Shown: piece after piece, positions 1 through 8,645 of the stretch
Layout: each line of letters starts with the position of its first letter
Numbering within the stretch: the first letter of the stretch is position 1
Source of the DNA: Verrucomicrobiia bacterium
GTDB lineage: Bacteria; Verrucomicrobiota; Verrucomicrobiia; JABWAM01
Assembly (NCBI GenBank): GCA_020849895.1
Contig: JADZFN010000053.1
Location: forward strand, 1-62,978
Direction: 5' to 3'
Length of the DNA stretch: 62,978 bases
Made by a program: the position numbers and the translations under genes
The notes under the pieces: model-generated
Seen by the model: only the letters and a program-made list of their open reading frames with translations
The model's database searches: none
What the model was told of the DNA's origin: nothing

Positions 1-100
1 CCGAGGGCCACAGGCCTCGCTCAAACAAGGCGGCAGCCTTCATCCGCCGCTCTTCCATCCTCTCGAAATCACGCCTTCCAGACTTCGTTTTCAGGTTCAT
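1..100 (-). CDS. Partial IS630-like transposase / helix-turn-helix protein (N-terminus only)
   Basis: Reading leftwards from an ATG at 100, 33 codons run off the window edge. The residues DFERMEERRMKAAALFERG match the charged helix that precedes the helix-turn-helix in IS630-family transposases and related winged-helix proteins. The bases just to the right (about 101-156) are AT-rich, unlike the rest of the window, and the coding sequence of a ROK protein resumes abruptly after them. That is what an inserted element looks like. Only the first 33 residues are visible, so the DDE catalytic domain cannot be checked. A stand-alone regulator is the alternative. Confidence 0.45.
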   Translation of the reverse strand, partial: MNLKTKSGRRDFERMEERRMKAAALFERGLWPS

Positions 101-156
101 GCCCGCAGTGTAGCACGAACCTGAAAGCTTGCAACTATATTTTACAGTTATCTATA

Positions 157-501
157 GGTGGCGCGGTCCGGGCGGACGATGCGGAGGCACGCCGGATTTG
201 GAACGATCTCGCCGATCATCTCGCGCTCGGGTTATCGCATGCGGTCCATCTCGTGCATCCCGAGACGTTGGTCCTGGGCGGAGGCCTCTCGCTCCTCGGT
301 GAGCCGTTGCGCCGCGCCGTCGAGACGCGGCTCGAGCGGCTGGTCATGCGGGCGCATCGAGGGACGTGGAAGCTCCGTCTCGCGTCGCTCGGAGAACAGG
401 TCGTCCCCGCCGGCGCCCTGTTGCTCGCCGCGCAGCGGCGAGCGGGGGTGCGTCGCACCCGGCGTTTGCGCCGCGGCCCCCGGTTTTCTAGGATCCGCTG
501 A
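157..501 (+). pseudogene. ROK-family protein, N-terminally truncated remnant
   Basis: The frame encodes the C-terminal third of a ROK (repressor / ORF / sugar kinase) protein. The segment HPETLVLGGGLSLLGEPLRR is the conserved sugar-kinase fold region, followed by the usual ending VVPAGALLLA. The ATP-binding and sugar-binding N-terminal two thirds, including the HxGH/zinc motif, are missing. Recognisable ROK homology starts near base 163, directly beside the AT-rich edge of the IS630-like element, so insertion or associated deletion probably removed the front. About 20 basic residues follow the normal ROK end. The stop overlaps the next start as TGATG. Not expected to be functional. Confidence 0.7.
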
Positions 502-1031
502 TGCGGCGCCTTTTTCCAGACGACGGGGCGTGCCCCGTGAAGCCTCACTTCGCGGAGATGCTTTTCGCCTGGGGACGCCGCCTCGCCGCCTGCGGCGCGC
601 GAGGTTGTCTCGCCTACCGGTTCGCACTCGGCTACGTCGCCACCGCGCGCGGCGCCGATCTTGCGAAGCTTTCGCGGAAGGACCTGGTCTTTCTGGCGCC
701 GGAGCAGCCGGGTTCGGAGGTGTGGACGGCCAAGGGTGAGGGGAAGGCGCCGGACGCCTGGTGGGTCCTCGCCGTCGCGTTCGAAGATCGGGGAAGCGCG
801 GTCTTTTGCTTTCTCGTGGAAGGCGAGGGATGGGCGGCCGCGGCAGTCCGCGCGGGACGGCCCGCGGTGGAGGGCGCGGGAGGCCTTCCGGAAGCCAGCA
901 CGATCGCGGCGCTCGAAGCGGCGTTGGGCCAGGGGAACCTCGTCTCCCTAAGGGGTATCGGCGCACTCGCCCTTGGTTCGACCGCCGACGACGCGGGCCT
1001 TGCGCTGACGGAGATCGGAAAACCGTCTTGA
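501..1031 (+). CDS. Class II aldolase/adducin-like protein, degenerate
   Basis: A 176-residue protein whose C-terminal part (NLVSLRGIGALALGSTADDA) matches the class II aldolase/adducin motif, normally LRGHG followed by a leader helix. The middle segment ADLAKLSRKDLVFL matches the 'lt.dDlv.v' region of the same family. The metal-binding histidine of the RGHG motif is isoleucine here, and the usual upstream HxH pair is not seen. It is therefore probably not a classical zinc aldolase. It overlaps the ROK remnant by one base, so the two may once have formed a sugar-related operon. The family assignment rests on short motifs. Confidence 0.5.
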   Translation: MRRLFPDDGACPVKPHFAEMLFAWGRRLAACGARGCLAYRFALGYVATARGADLAKLSRKDLVFLAPEQPGSEVWTAKGEGKAPDAWWVLAVAFEDRGSAVFCFLVEGEGWAAAAVRAGRPAVEGAGGLPEASTIAALEAALGQGNLVSLRGIGALALGSTADDAGLALTEIGKPS

Positions 1032-1143
1032 CCGCACCTCGTCCCAACGGCTCTTCGCCCGTCGTTCCGACGCGCTTCCGCGGCGTCGCTTCCCAAACAT
1101 TCGCTCGCAGTGCGGAAGAATTGGGCTACTGTTGTAACGCACC

Positions 1144-1509
1144 ATGTCCACGTACGAACACGGATATCTGATCGTCGGCTGCCTGATGCTGGTCGCGCTG
1201 GTTGTCGCCTCCACGCCCTTGCTCCTCGCCGCGTGCCTGCGGCCCCGAAAACCTTCTGCGATCAAGCAGGCCACCTACGAGTGCGGGATCGAATCGAAGG
1301 GGGATTCGTGGATCCAGTTCAAGGCCCAGTACTACCTCTACGCCCTCGCCTTCGTCATCTTCGATCTCGAGACGATCTTTCTCATCCCCTGCGCGGTCGC
1401 CCTCAACCAGGTGGGTTTCTTCGCCTTTCTGGAGATGACGGTTTTCGTGGGGGTCCTCCTCCTCGGCCTGGTCTGGGAATGGAGCAAGGGCGTACTGGAG
1501 TGGCGTTAG
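1144..1509 (+). CDS. nuoA: NADH-quinone oxidoreductase subunit A
   Basis: A 121-residue membrane subunit of respiratory complex I. Three hydrophobic helices are visible (about residues 8-30, 62-82 and 88-110). The family hallmark YECG sits in the first loop ([11 protein letters not shown]), and FxIFDLE ([10 protein letters not shown]) lies in the second helix. It is the first gene of a tight operon; nuoB begins eight bases after its stop. The length is typical of NuoA. The subunit lies at the junction of the membrane arm and the quinone-reducing module. Confidence 0.95.
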   Translation: MSTYEHGYLIVGCLMLVALVVASTPLLLAACLRPRKPSAIKQATYECGIESKGDSWIQFKAQYYLYALAFVIFDLETIFLIPCAVALNQVGFFAFLEMTVFVGVLLLGLVWEWSKGVLEWR

Positions 1510-1517
1510 GAGCGGCG

Positions 1518-2135
1518 ATGGACGACCGGCTCAAGAGCGAACTCCAGAGGGCGGGCATCTTCGTCACCTCGCTCGAGGGGATCTACAACTGGAGCCGGCG
1601 CTCCTCGGTCTGGCCCCTGCAGTTCGGCCTCGCCTGTTGCGCCATCGAGATGATCGCCACGGCTGCCGCGCGCTACGACCTCGCCCGCTTCGGCGCCGAG
1701 GTCTTTCGTCCCACTCCGCGCCAGGCCGACCTGATGATCGTCGCAGGCACCGTGACCAAGAAGATGGCCCCTCAGGTGGTCCGCATCTACAACCAGATGC
1801 CCGAACCCAAATACGTGATCGCCATGGGCGCCTGCGCCATCTCGGGAGGGCCGTTTAAGCAGGGCTACAACGTCCTCAAGGGCATTGACCGCTACCTTCC
1901 CGTGGACGTCCACATCCCCGGCTGCCCGCCGCGCCCCGAGGCGTTGCTCAACGCGCTCATGTTCCTTCAGCGCAAGATTGACCGCCAGACCCTCGACGCC
2001 TCCCGCCCGTTGCGCTGGTATGACCCTATGGATAAGGCGGAGTTTCCCGTGCCTTCCTACGGGGCGCACGATCTGACGCCCTCGAGCAACCGCGCCTTCT
2101 GGAAGCCGGAAGCCACCCCGCGCAACGAAGGATGA
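1518..2135 (+). CDS. nuoB: NADH-quinone oxidoreductase subunit B
   Basis: A 205-residue subunit that carries the terminal cluster N2 of complex I. The four cluster cysteines are visible: the tandem pair in GLACCAIEM, one in MGACAISGG, and one in IPGCPPRPE. The ATG at 1518 was chosen because it follows the nuoA stop closely and begins the conserved N-terminus. An open frame extends further upstream but only through nuoA in another frame. A C-terminal tail of about 35 residues follows the conserved core. The stop overlaps the nuoC start by four bases. Confidence 0.95.
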   Translation: MDDRLKSELQRAGIFVTSLEGIYNWSRRSSVWPLQFGLACCAIEMIATAAARYDLARFGAEVFRPTPRQADLMIVAGTVTKKMAPQVVRIYNQMPEPKYVIAMGACAISGGPFKQGYNVLKGIDRYLPVDVHIPGCPPRPEALLNALMFLQRKIDRQTLDASRPLRWYDPMDKAEFPVPSYGAHDLTPSSNRAFWKPEATPRNEG

Positions 2136-2710
2136 ACGCCGAACGTTTTGCCGCACAGTTCCCCGGAGTGCAGTGGGACGCCGCCACCTCCTCGTGGATT
2201 GTGCCGCATGAAATCCTTCTTGATGTCGCGAACTTCCTGAAAACCGATCCGGAGTTCCGGATGGAAATGCTCTCGAACGTTACCGGCGTGGATCGGCTTC
2301 CCGCGAAAGTCAAAACGAAGGGTGAGGACGGAAAAGAAACCGAACACGAACGTCCCGGCTACCTCGAAGTCGTCTATCACTTCTATTCGGTGAGCCGGAA
2401 GCAGGGTCCCCTCGTCCTGCGCTGCCGCACCGAGGGGCGGGAAACCCCGATCCTCCCGAGCATCACCCCGCTCTTCCGCAGCGCGGAATTCCAGGAGCGC
2501 GAAATCTTCGATCTCTTCGGCATCGTCTTCAGCGGCCATCCCGACCTCCGCCGGATCCTCATGTGGGACGAGTTCGAGGATTTCCCGATGCGCAAGGATT
2601 ACGTGGAACCCGACGACTACGAGTGGGAACCGACGCCTCATGACGCGGTCCTCGTGAAAGCCCGGAGACGCCAGGTCGCCGACTCCGCCCCGCCTCGCCA
2701 TGACGCCTGA
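2132..2710 (+). CDS. nuoC: NADH-quinone oxidoreductase subunit C
   Basis: A 192-residue hydrophilic subunit of the complex I connecting module. It carries the 30-kDa subunit signature [10 protein letters not shown] followed by HPDLRRIL and a C-terminal FPMRKDY. It starts inside the nuoB stop (ATGA) and ends 11 bases inside nuoD, so the two subunits are separate here rather than fused as NuoCD. The overlaps suggest translational coupling. Confidence 0.95.
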   Translation: MNAERFAAQFPGVQWDAATSSWIVPHEILLDVANFLKTDPEFRMEMLSNVTGVDRLPAKVKTKGEDGKETEHERPGYLEVVYHFYSVSRKQGPLVLRCRTEGRETPILPSITPLFRSAEFQEREIFDLFGIVFSGHPDLRRILMWDEFEDFPMRKDYVEPDDYEWEPTPHDAVLVKARRRQVADSAPPRHDA

Positions 2711-3890
2711 CGCTCCGCCTTCCGGCGCGCCCGCCGAATCGCTTTACGGACCGCGCAGCTACCGCGTTTGGGGCGACGACGCCCTTGCCGGCCAGTTCCT
2801 CGAGGTTTCGATGGGCCCCCATCACCCCAGCACCCACGGGGTGTTTCGCATGGACGTGGTGCTCGATGGGGAAACGGTCGTCCGCCTCAAGCCGGTCTTC
2901 GGCTACCTCCACCGCAACCACGAGAAACTTGCCGAAGGCATGAGTTGGCTCGGCTCGATGCCTTACACCGACCGCCTTGACTACCTCTGTTCGATGACGA
3001 ACAACTGGGCTTACGCCCTCGCCGTCGAGAAGCTCGCGGGGCTCGGCGTGCCGGAGCGGGCCGAATACATCCGCGTGATCGTCGGGGAGCTGACCCGGCT
3101 CGTGAACCACATCTGCCTCGCCGGCTTCCTCCTCGCCGACCTCGGCGCGCTCGGCACCCCGCTCCTCTACGCCTTCCGCGAGCGCGAGAAGATCCTCGAC
3201 GTCTTCGAGGAAATCAGCGGCGCGCGGATGATGTGCAACTACATGCGCTTTGGAGGCGTCCGCGCGGACCTTTCCCCCGAGGTGCTGCAGAAGATCGCCC
3301 GGATCGTGGACCGTTTCCCCGCCTTCCTCGACGAGTTCGAGCGGCTCGTCAGCGGCAACGAAATCCTCCTCTCCCGCTGCCAGGGAGTCGGCGTGCTCCC
3401 GCGCGACCTCGCGGTGAACGCGGGCGTCACCGGCCCCATGCTCCGCGCGAGCGGCGTGGACTATGACCTCCGCAAGGTGGACCGCTACGGGATCTATGAC
3501 CGCTTCGAGTTCCGCGTTCCGCTCGGCGAGCACGGCGACGTGTACGACCGCTACATGCTGCGCATCCTTGAAATGCGCGAGAGCATCTCCATCCTCCGCC
3601 AGGCCCTGGCGCAGATGCCCGAGAAGGGCGAGATCCTCCATCCCCAGGCGAAGCTCCGCAACTTCCGTCCGAAGCCCGGCGAGGCCTATGGCCGGATTGA
3701 AGGCCCCAAGGGCGAGCTCGGCTTCTACCTCATCAGCGACGGCGGCGTCTGTCCCTACCGCTACCGCGTCCGTCCGCCGAGCTTCATCAACCTGACCGTC
3801 CTCGAAGACATGTGCCTTGGCCAGAAGGTGGCCGACGTCATCGTGATCTTCGGCTCGGTGGACATCGTCCTCGGAGAGGCGGACCGTTAG
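2700..3890 (+). CDS. nuoD: NADH-quinone oxidoreductase subunit D
   Basis: A 396-residue 49-kDa-type subunit that forms the quinone-binding pocket with NuoB. The N-terminal quinone-site motif [12 protein letters not shown] and the following [11 protein letters not shown] are intact, and the C-terminal region contains the expected PEGE-like and [11 protein letters not shown] segments near the end. Length and order are normal. It starts within the end of nuoC, and nuoI begins only two bases after its stop. Confidence 0.95.
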   Translation: MTPDAPPSGAPAESLYGPRSYRVWGDDALAGQFLEVSMGPHHPSTHGVFRMDVVLDGETVVRLKPVFGYLHRNHEKLAEGMSWLGSMPYTDRLDYLCSMTNNWAYALAVEKLAGLGVPERAEYIRVIVGELTRLVNHICLAGFLLADLGALGTPLLYAFREREKILDVFEEISGARMMCNYMRFGGVRADLSPEVLQKIARIVDRFPAFLDEFERLVSGNEILLSRCQGVGVLPRDLAVNAGVTGPMLRASGVDYDLRKVDRYGIYDRFEFRVPLGEHGDVYDRYMLRILEMRESISILRQALAQMPEKGEILHPQAKLRNFRPKPGEAYGRIEGPKGELGFYLISDGGVCPYRYRVRPPSFINLTVLEDMCLGQKVADVIVIFGSVDIVLGEADR

Positions 3891-3892
3891 CC

Positions 3893-4456
3893 ATGTTCGG
3901 ACTCGGACTCATCAAGGGGCTCGCGGTCACCGCGCGCAATCTGATCGGAAGCTACTTCGACCGGGAGCGGATGACCACGGTTTGTTATCCGGAGGAGATC
4001 CGCCCTCCGATCGAGAACTTCCGCAACTTTCCGTTTCTCGTTTACGACGAGCGGCCCGACGACCTCCGCTGCGTCGCCTGCAAGATCTGCGAGAAGGAAT
4101 GCCCTCCGCAGTGCATCTTCATCATCCAGCGGCGCGACGATCAAGGGCGCCCGGTCAAGCAGCCTGAGGTCTTCGACATTGACCTTTCCGTGTGCATGAG
4201 CTGCGCCATCTGTGTCGAAGTCTGTCCATTCGACGCGATCAAGATGGACCACAAGTTCGATTATCCTTCCGACAACCGCTTCCGCGGCCTGCTCGCCGAC
4301 AAGATGCAGCTCGCGCGGTCGAACGCCTATTATCATTCGATCCGTCCGACCGAAGCCGCCGAGGTGGACGCCCGTCTCGCCGCCGAAACCGCGAAGAAGG
4401 CCAAGCCCGCCCCGCTCCCGGCCAAGCCGAACGCCTCCGCGGCGCCTTCGGCGTAA
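3893..4456 (+). CDS. nuoI: NADH-quinone oxidoreductase subunit I (2[4Fe-4S])
   Basis: A 187-residue ferredoxin-type subunit carrying clusters N6a and N6b. Two complete CxxCxxCxxxCP motifs are visible, CVACKICEKECP and CMSCAICVEVCP. The ATG at 3893 gives the amphipathic N-terminal helix (GLIKGLAVTARNLIG) typical of NuoI. A C-terminal tail rich in Ala, Lys and Pro extends about 25 residues beyond the family core. It is the last nuo gene here; a convergent folC follows, so E, F, G, H and J-N must be elsewhere or absent. Confidence 0.93.
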   Translation: MFGLGLIKGLAVTARNLIGSYFDRERMTTVCYPEEIRPPIENFRNFPFLVYDERPDDLRCVACKICEKECPPQCIFIIQRRDDQGRPVKQPEVFDIDLSVCMSCAICVEVCPFDAIKMDHKFDYPSDNRFRGLLADKMQLARSNAYYHSIRPTEAAEVDARLAAETAKKAKPAPLPAKPNASAAPSA

Positions 4457-4509
4457 AGGGCTGCCGGGCGGTGTTCGACACCGGACTTGGGGAGGCGCCG
4501 CCTTCCCGT

Positions 4510-5736
4510 TCAGCGCGCGTTGGGGAACGTCTCGTTGGGGTGCCCCGCGTCCCTGCCTCCTCCGAGAAGGATCAGGGCTTCTCCGGCGAGGAAGAGCGAT
4601 CCCGCAACCACGACCGGCCGGCCGAGGCGATCCGCCTCGTCGAGGGCCGCGGCGAGGGAAGGCATCGTCCGTCCGCCGGGCAGGGCGGCGCGGAGCGCGG
4701 CCGGCGAGGCCGCGCGCTCGCTGGGTGTCGGCACGAGCAACACCTCGTCGGCCACGGGCCGGAGCCGCACGCCCATCTCCGCGATCCGCTTGTCCGCGAG
4801 GGCGCCGAACACGAGCGTCACCGCCTGCTCCGGCCAGCGCCGGCGCACCTCGGCGGCGAGGGCCTCCGCGCCCGGAGGGTTGTGCGCCCCGTCCACGAGG
4901 ATCGGAGGGCGATCTCCGCCGCGCTCGACGAGCTGGCAGCGCGCAGGCCAGCGCGTGTTCCGAAGTCCTGCACGGATCGTGTCGTCGCCGAGCGCCGGTA
5001 TGGCGAGCCGGAGGGCGGCGACCGCGAGCGCGGCGTTGGCGCGCTGGTGCGCGCCAGCCAGCGGCGGCTCGAAGGCGCCCAGCTCCTTTTCGCCGACGAC
5101 GCGGAGCGGCGTGCCGCGTTTCGCCGCCGCGGCCTCAATCGCCGCGGCGACCTCGGGGGGATGCTCGCACGTCACGGCGGGCACGCCCGACTTGAAAATT
5201 CCGGCCTTCTCGCGAGCGATCTCCGCCCGCGTGTCGCCCAAAAGCTGCGTGTGGTCCAGCCCGATCGAGGCGATCACGGAGACGCGCGGGGTCACGACGT
5301 TCGTCGCGTCGAGTCGGCCGCCGATGCCGGTTTCCCACGCGACGAGGTCCACCTCGCGCGCGGCGAACCAGGAGAGCGCGAGCGCCGTGGAAATCTCGAA
5401 GAAGGTCGCGTCGCCGGCGATCTTGAGCACGCGGTCGAGGTGGACGGCGAGCTCGGCGTCGGTGATCTCGACCCCGTCGAGGCGGAAGCGTTCGTGGTAG
5501 CGGTAGAGGTGCGGCGAGGTGTAAAGCCCTGCGCGCAGGCCGGCCTCTTGGGTGACTGCGGCGCACATGGCGGCCACGGACCCTTTGCCGTTCGTGCCGG
5601 CGATGTGGATAAAGCGCAGGCGGCGCTCTGGATGGCCGAGCGCGGCGCAGAGGCGGCGGATCGGTTCGAGGCTGAACTTCGCATCGGACTGTCTCCGCGC
5701 GAAGAGCGCCCGAAGCTGGGCGGGGACCTCCTTCAC
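4510..5736 (-). CDS. folC: Bifunctional folylpolyglutamate / dihydrofolate synthase
   Basis: A 408-residue Mur-ligase-fold enzyme that adds glutamate to dihydropteroate or folates. The ATP-binding loop is IAGTNGKGSVAAM, and the metal/substrate loop includes WETGIGGRLDATNV. Further family motifs are IGLDHTQLLG, REKAGIFK and, in the C-terminal domain, DGAHNPPG. The start is a GTG at 5736 that overlaps the ybeY stop as GTGA. The open frame continues further upstream but only through ybeY in another frame. Convergent with nuoI. Confidence 0.92.
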   Translation of the reverse strand: MKEVPAQLRALFARRQSDAKFSLEPIRRLCAALGHPERRLRFIHIAGTNGKGSVAAMCAAVTQEAGLRAGLYTSPHLYRYHERFRLDGVEITDAELAVHLDRVLKIAGDATFFEISTALALSWFAAREVDLVAWETGIGGRLDATNVVTPRVSVIASIGLDHTQLLGDTRAEIAREKAGIFKSGVPAVTCEHPPEVAAAIEAAAAKRGTPLRVVGEKELGAFEPPLAGAHQRANAALAVAALRLAIPALGDDTIRAGLRNTRWPARCQLVERGGDRPPILVDGAHNPPGAEALAAEVRRRWPEQAVTLVFGALADKRIAEMGVRLRPVADEVLLVPTPSERAASPAALRAALPGGRTMPSLAAALDEADRLGRPVVVAGSLFLAGEALILLGGGRDAGHPNETFPNAR

Positions 5737-6164
5737 AAGCCGGCGGCGGTGAGGAGCGCCCGTTCGGCCCGCCGCATCGCGTGGCGGTGCGCCGGCGTGC
5801 GGTCCTCCATTCCGGCGAGGTGCAGCAGGCCGTGGGCGACGTAAAGGCTCACCTCTCTCCGCAGCGGAAGGCGGCGCGCGGCAGCTTCGCGCGCCGCCGT
5901 ATCCAGGGAGATCACCAGTTCGCCGGAGCCGTCTCCATAATCGAAGGTGAGAATGTCGGTCGGGCCGCGGTGGCGGAGGCGCTCGAAGTTCATCCGGGCA
6001 ATCAACGGGTCGTCCACGAGCGCCACGCCCACTTCGCGATGGGCGAACGCGTAGCCCGGCGGTGGCGCGGCGCGCAGCGCATCGGCCAGCCGGCGGAAAC
6101 AACGCCGCCACTCACGAATCGGCGGGCGACGAGAGGGGTGAAGGCTGGTCAACGTTAGCGTCAT
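5733..6164 (-). CDS. ybeY: Endoribonuclease YbeY (16S rRNA maturation)
   Basis: A 143-residue metal-dependent RNase involved in 16S rRNA 3' processing and ribosome quality control. The core LTFDYGDGSGELVIS and the metal motif HGLLHLAGMED are visible. The third histidine of the canonical HxxxHxxxxxH is aspartate here, a substitution seen in other bacterial YbeY proteins. Its start lies 53 bases inside the upstream 7TM-HD gene, a linkage common for this family, and its stop overlaps the folC start. Confidence 0.9.
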   Translation of the reverse strand: MTLTLTSLHPSRRPPIREWRRCFRRLADALRAAPPPGYAFAHREVGVALVDDPLIARMNFERLRHRGPTDILTFDYGDGSGELVISLDTAAREAAARRLPLRREVSLYVAHGLLHLAGMEDRTPAHRHAMRRAERALLTAAGL

Positions 6165-8436
6165 CCTTCGGATAAACGACCCGGGCGTGCAGCATGCCGA
6201 GAAGGGTTTTTACGAAACTCGCGGCCACAACGCGCATCTCGCGCAGCGTGAGGTCGCATTTGTCGAGCTGCGTGTCGTCGAGGCGCTGCGCGATCGCCTC
6301 CTGGACGAGGGCCTCGATCTTTTGCGGCGTGGGCCGCGGCATGGCGCGGGCGGCGGCCTCGATCGTATCGGCGAGGCTGATCACGGCGATCTCGCGCGTC
6401 GAAGGTTTCGGGCCCGGGTAGCGATAGGTTTCTTCCTCGACGCGCGGCACGTCGCTTTCGTTCATCCGCATGATGCGGCTGCCGAGGCGCGCCTCCTCCT
6501 CGTGCCGCTTGGCGAGGCGGTAGAAATAAGAGACTTGGGTCGTGCCGTGGTGCTGGCGGATGGTGTCAATGACCGGGCGCACCATCCGGTGCTGGAGCGC
6601 GAGGTCCACGCCGTCCTTCACGTGCGCGATGATGATCAGCGCGCTCATGTTCGGGGCGATGTCCTCGTGCGGGTTGTGGCCTTCGGGCTGGTTCTCGCAG
6701 AAATACTCGGGATTCTTGAGCTTTCCGATGTCGTGGAAATAGGAGCAGACGCGCGCCATCAGGGCGTTCGCTCCGATCGCCTCGCAGGCGCGCTCGGCGA
6801 GGTTGGCCACGAGGAGGCTATGATGATAGGTGCCCGGCGCCTCCATCACCATCCGCCGCAGCAGCGGGTGGTTGAGGTCCGCCAGCTCCAGCCAGCGCAA
6901 GTCGGTGGTGACCTTGAAGAGCATCTCGAAGATCGGCAGCAGTGCGATGACCAGCACGCTCACCGCGAGCGTGCAGCCGAGCGCGAGCGCGCTCTGCTGG
7001 CCGATCACCGGCCAGGGCACCTCGGACATGAAGCCGAAGACGAGGTTCACGCCGGCGGAGGCGACGCCGGCAAACGCGCCCGCCTCGTAGATCCGCGCCC
7101 GCCGACGGACCGGGGTGAGGAAGTGGATCCCCACCACCGAGGAGATCAGCGCGGCAAGCATCACCGCGAAGTTGAAGTGCGTGATCACCCCGAGCAGAAA
7201 GCTCGTCACGTAGGCCACCGCGTTTGCGAGGCGGCGGTGGCTCAGCACCGCGCACAGCATCGGCCCGAGGCACGCCGGGAGCAGCGCCGGAATCAGCGAA
7301 GGACTCAGCCCCGTCGTGAAATCCGCCGCCAGCAGCGTCAGGCGGCACATCGCCATGTGGAACACGACGATCGTCGCTAGCAGGCCGTATTCGCGGTTGG
7401 TCGTGGCGCGTTCGCGCCCTCCCGGGAACGCCAGCGCCAGCACCGCACTGCCCACGATCACCACGAGGATCGCCACCGTGCCGGTACGCTGACGCCAGCG
7501 CGTCCGGGCCGAGTCCTCCCGCTTCGACTCCTGGTCGTGCGCCTTCAGCATCGCCAGCTTCTCCTCCGTGACGCGCTCCCCGCGCTCCAACAACACCGCG
7601 CCTTTCGTCACCGTCTTGTAGACCGGCTTGATCTCCTTCTTCTGCCGCTCCCTCAGGCGCGCGCTCAGGGTCAGATCGAGCTGGAGGTTTGGCGTCATCA
7701 GGTCCGCGATCAGTTTCTCCACGGTCGGGCGCGTCGCGCGCGGGATGGAAACCGACTCGGTCAGGCGTTCCATCAGCTTCTGTCGTGCCTGCGTGGACGT
7801 GGCGAAAGTTCCGGCGCGCGCCCTCCGCAACGAGGCGAAATCTTCCGGCGTCGGACTGTAGGCAGCCGTGGCGTCGGGGTCTCCCCGGAACTGGTCGTCG
7901 CTTCCGATGCCCGCGTCCGCCAACCGCTTTCCCGCGCGCTCCAACGTGACGAGGAAACCGGGCCGGTCCGGCAGGTAAAGGAGCGACTGGACGTCGCCGG
8001 GCCCGAGCGGGATGTCTGCCGATTCGTTCCAGATCTCGGCGATCTGCTTGAGCCCGGCCTCGTTCACCCGACCCGCCTGCTTCAGGGCGTTCACCCGCTC
8101 CAGGAGGTGCCGGGTTCGCACGAAATCGCGGCTGAAGAGATCGAGCGCCAAACGATGGACGTTCGGCGTTTGGTCGGCATGGCGGTTCCGTTCCGAGACG
8201 GTCGCCGCCTCGTCGAGGAAGGAGAAACTGACGCGCGCCACCAGCGTGCGAAGCGACACCTGCCCGACGGTGAGGTCCAGCGGCTCGAGCCGCCCGCCCA
8301 CCAAGGCGAGGAAAACGAGCGCCCCCGTGGCGCCGAGCGCGATGATCCAACGCACGACGGCGCTGCGGTGAAGGAAGTTGCGAAGCGTCCGCTCTTCAAG
8401 GGTGCGACGCGTCCGCTTTTCGGAACGTCCGAACAT
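6112..8436 (-). CDS. 7TM-HD (HDIG) membrane phosphohydrolase, PgpH/YqfF-like
   Basis: A 774-residue membrane protein. It has one N-terminal helix (about 30-50), a long extracytoplasmic 7TMR-HDED domain, then a block of about seven helices (roughly 325-515), and a cytoplasmic HD domain. Motifs are YHHSLLVANLAERA, the metal-binding YFHDIGKLKNP, and a later HHGTTQVSYFY. In Firmicutes PgpH of this architecture hydrolyses cyclic-di-AMP; that activity is inferred here, not shown. Gene order HD-ybeY is conserved in many bacteria and supports the assignment. Confidence 0.9.
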   Translation of the reverse strand: MFGRSEKRTRRTLEERTLRNFLHRSAVVRWIIALGATGALVFLALVGGRLEPLDLTVGQVSLRTLVARVSFSFLDEAATVSERNRHADQTPNVHRLALDLFSRDFVRTRHLLERVNALKQAGRVNEAGLKQIAEIWNESADIPLGPGDVQSLLYLPDRPGFLVTLERAGKRLADAGIGSDDQFRGDPDATAAYSPTPEDFASLRRARAGTFATSTQARQKLMERLTESVSIPRATRPTVEKLIADLMTPNLQLDLTLSARLRERQKKEIKPVYKTVTKGAVLLERGERVTEEKLAMLKAHDQESKREDSARTRWRQRTGTVAILVVIVGSAVLALAFPGGRERATTNREYGLLATIVVFHMAMCRLTLLAADFTTGLSPSLIPALLPACLGPMLCAVLSHRRLANAVAYVTSFLLGVITHFNFAVMLAALISSVVGIHFLTPVRRRARIYEAGAFAGVASAGVNLVFGFMSEVPWPVIGQQSALALGCTLAVSVLVIALLPIFEMLFKVTTDLRWLELADLNHPLLRRMVMEAPGTYHHSLLVANLAERACEAIGANALMARVCSYFHDIGKLKNPEYFCENQPEGHNPHEDIAPNMSALIIIAHVKDGVDLALQHRMVRPVIDTIRQHHGTTQVSYFYRLAKRHEEEARLGSRIMRMNESDVPRVEEETYRYPGPKPSTREIAVISLADTIEAAARAMPRPTPQKIEALVQEAIAQRLDDTQLDKCDLTLREMRVVAASFVKTLLGMLHARVVYPKDDANVDQPSPLSSPADS

Positions 8437-8645
8437 GAGGCCGGCAGACTAGCATCCTCCTCTCCGCCGAACAAGACCGAGAGGGGCACCCCCCCTTCCT
8501 GCAACCTTCGGGATTTCATGGTGTTGAAGGGGAAGACCCCGATCTCCCCGACGTTTTCCAGACCCAGACAAGAATCCGTCTTCCCCCGAGATCCCACGAC
8601 AACCGGACTGAGACCGCCCTCCTGCCGCTTCTGCGCCGATCCGCC

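Noticed and set aside
4457..4509. GC-rich hairpin between nuoI and folC as a terminator
   Set aside because: The stem has a mismatch or wobble, an implausibly tight loop and no T-tract on either strand.
4192..5844. Open frame of 550 codons on the plus strand across nuoI and folC
   Set aside because: It is out of phase with nuoI and antisense to folC, both of which have diagnostic motifs. The translation is Arg/Ala/Gly-rich noise.
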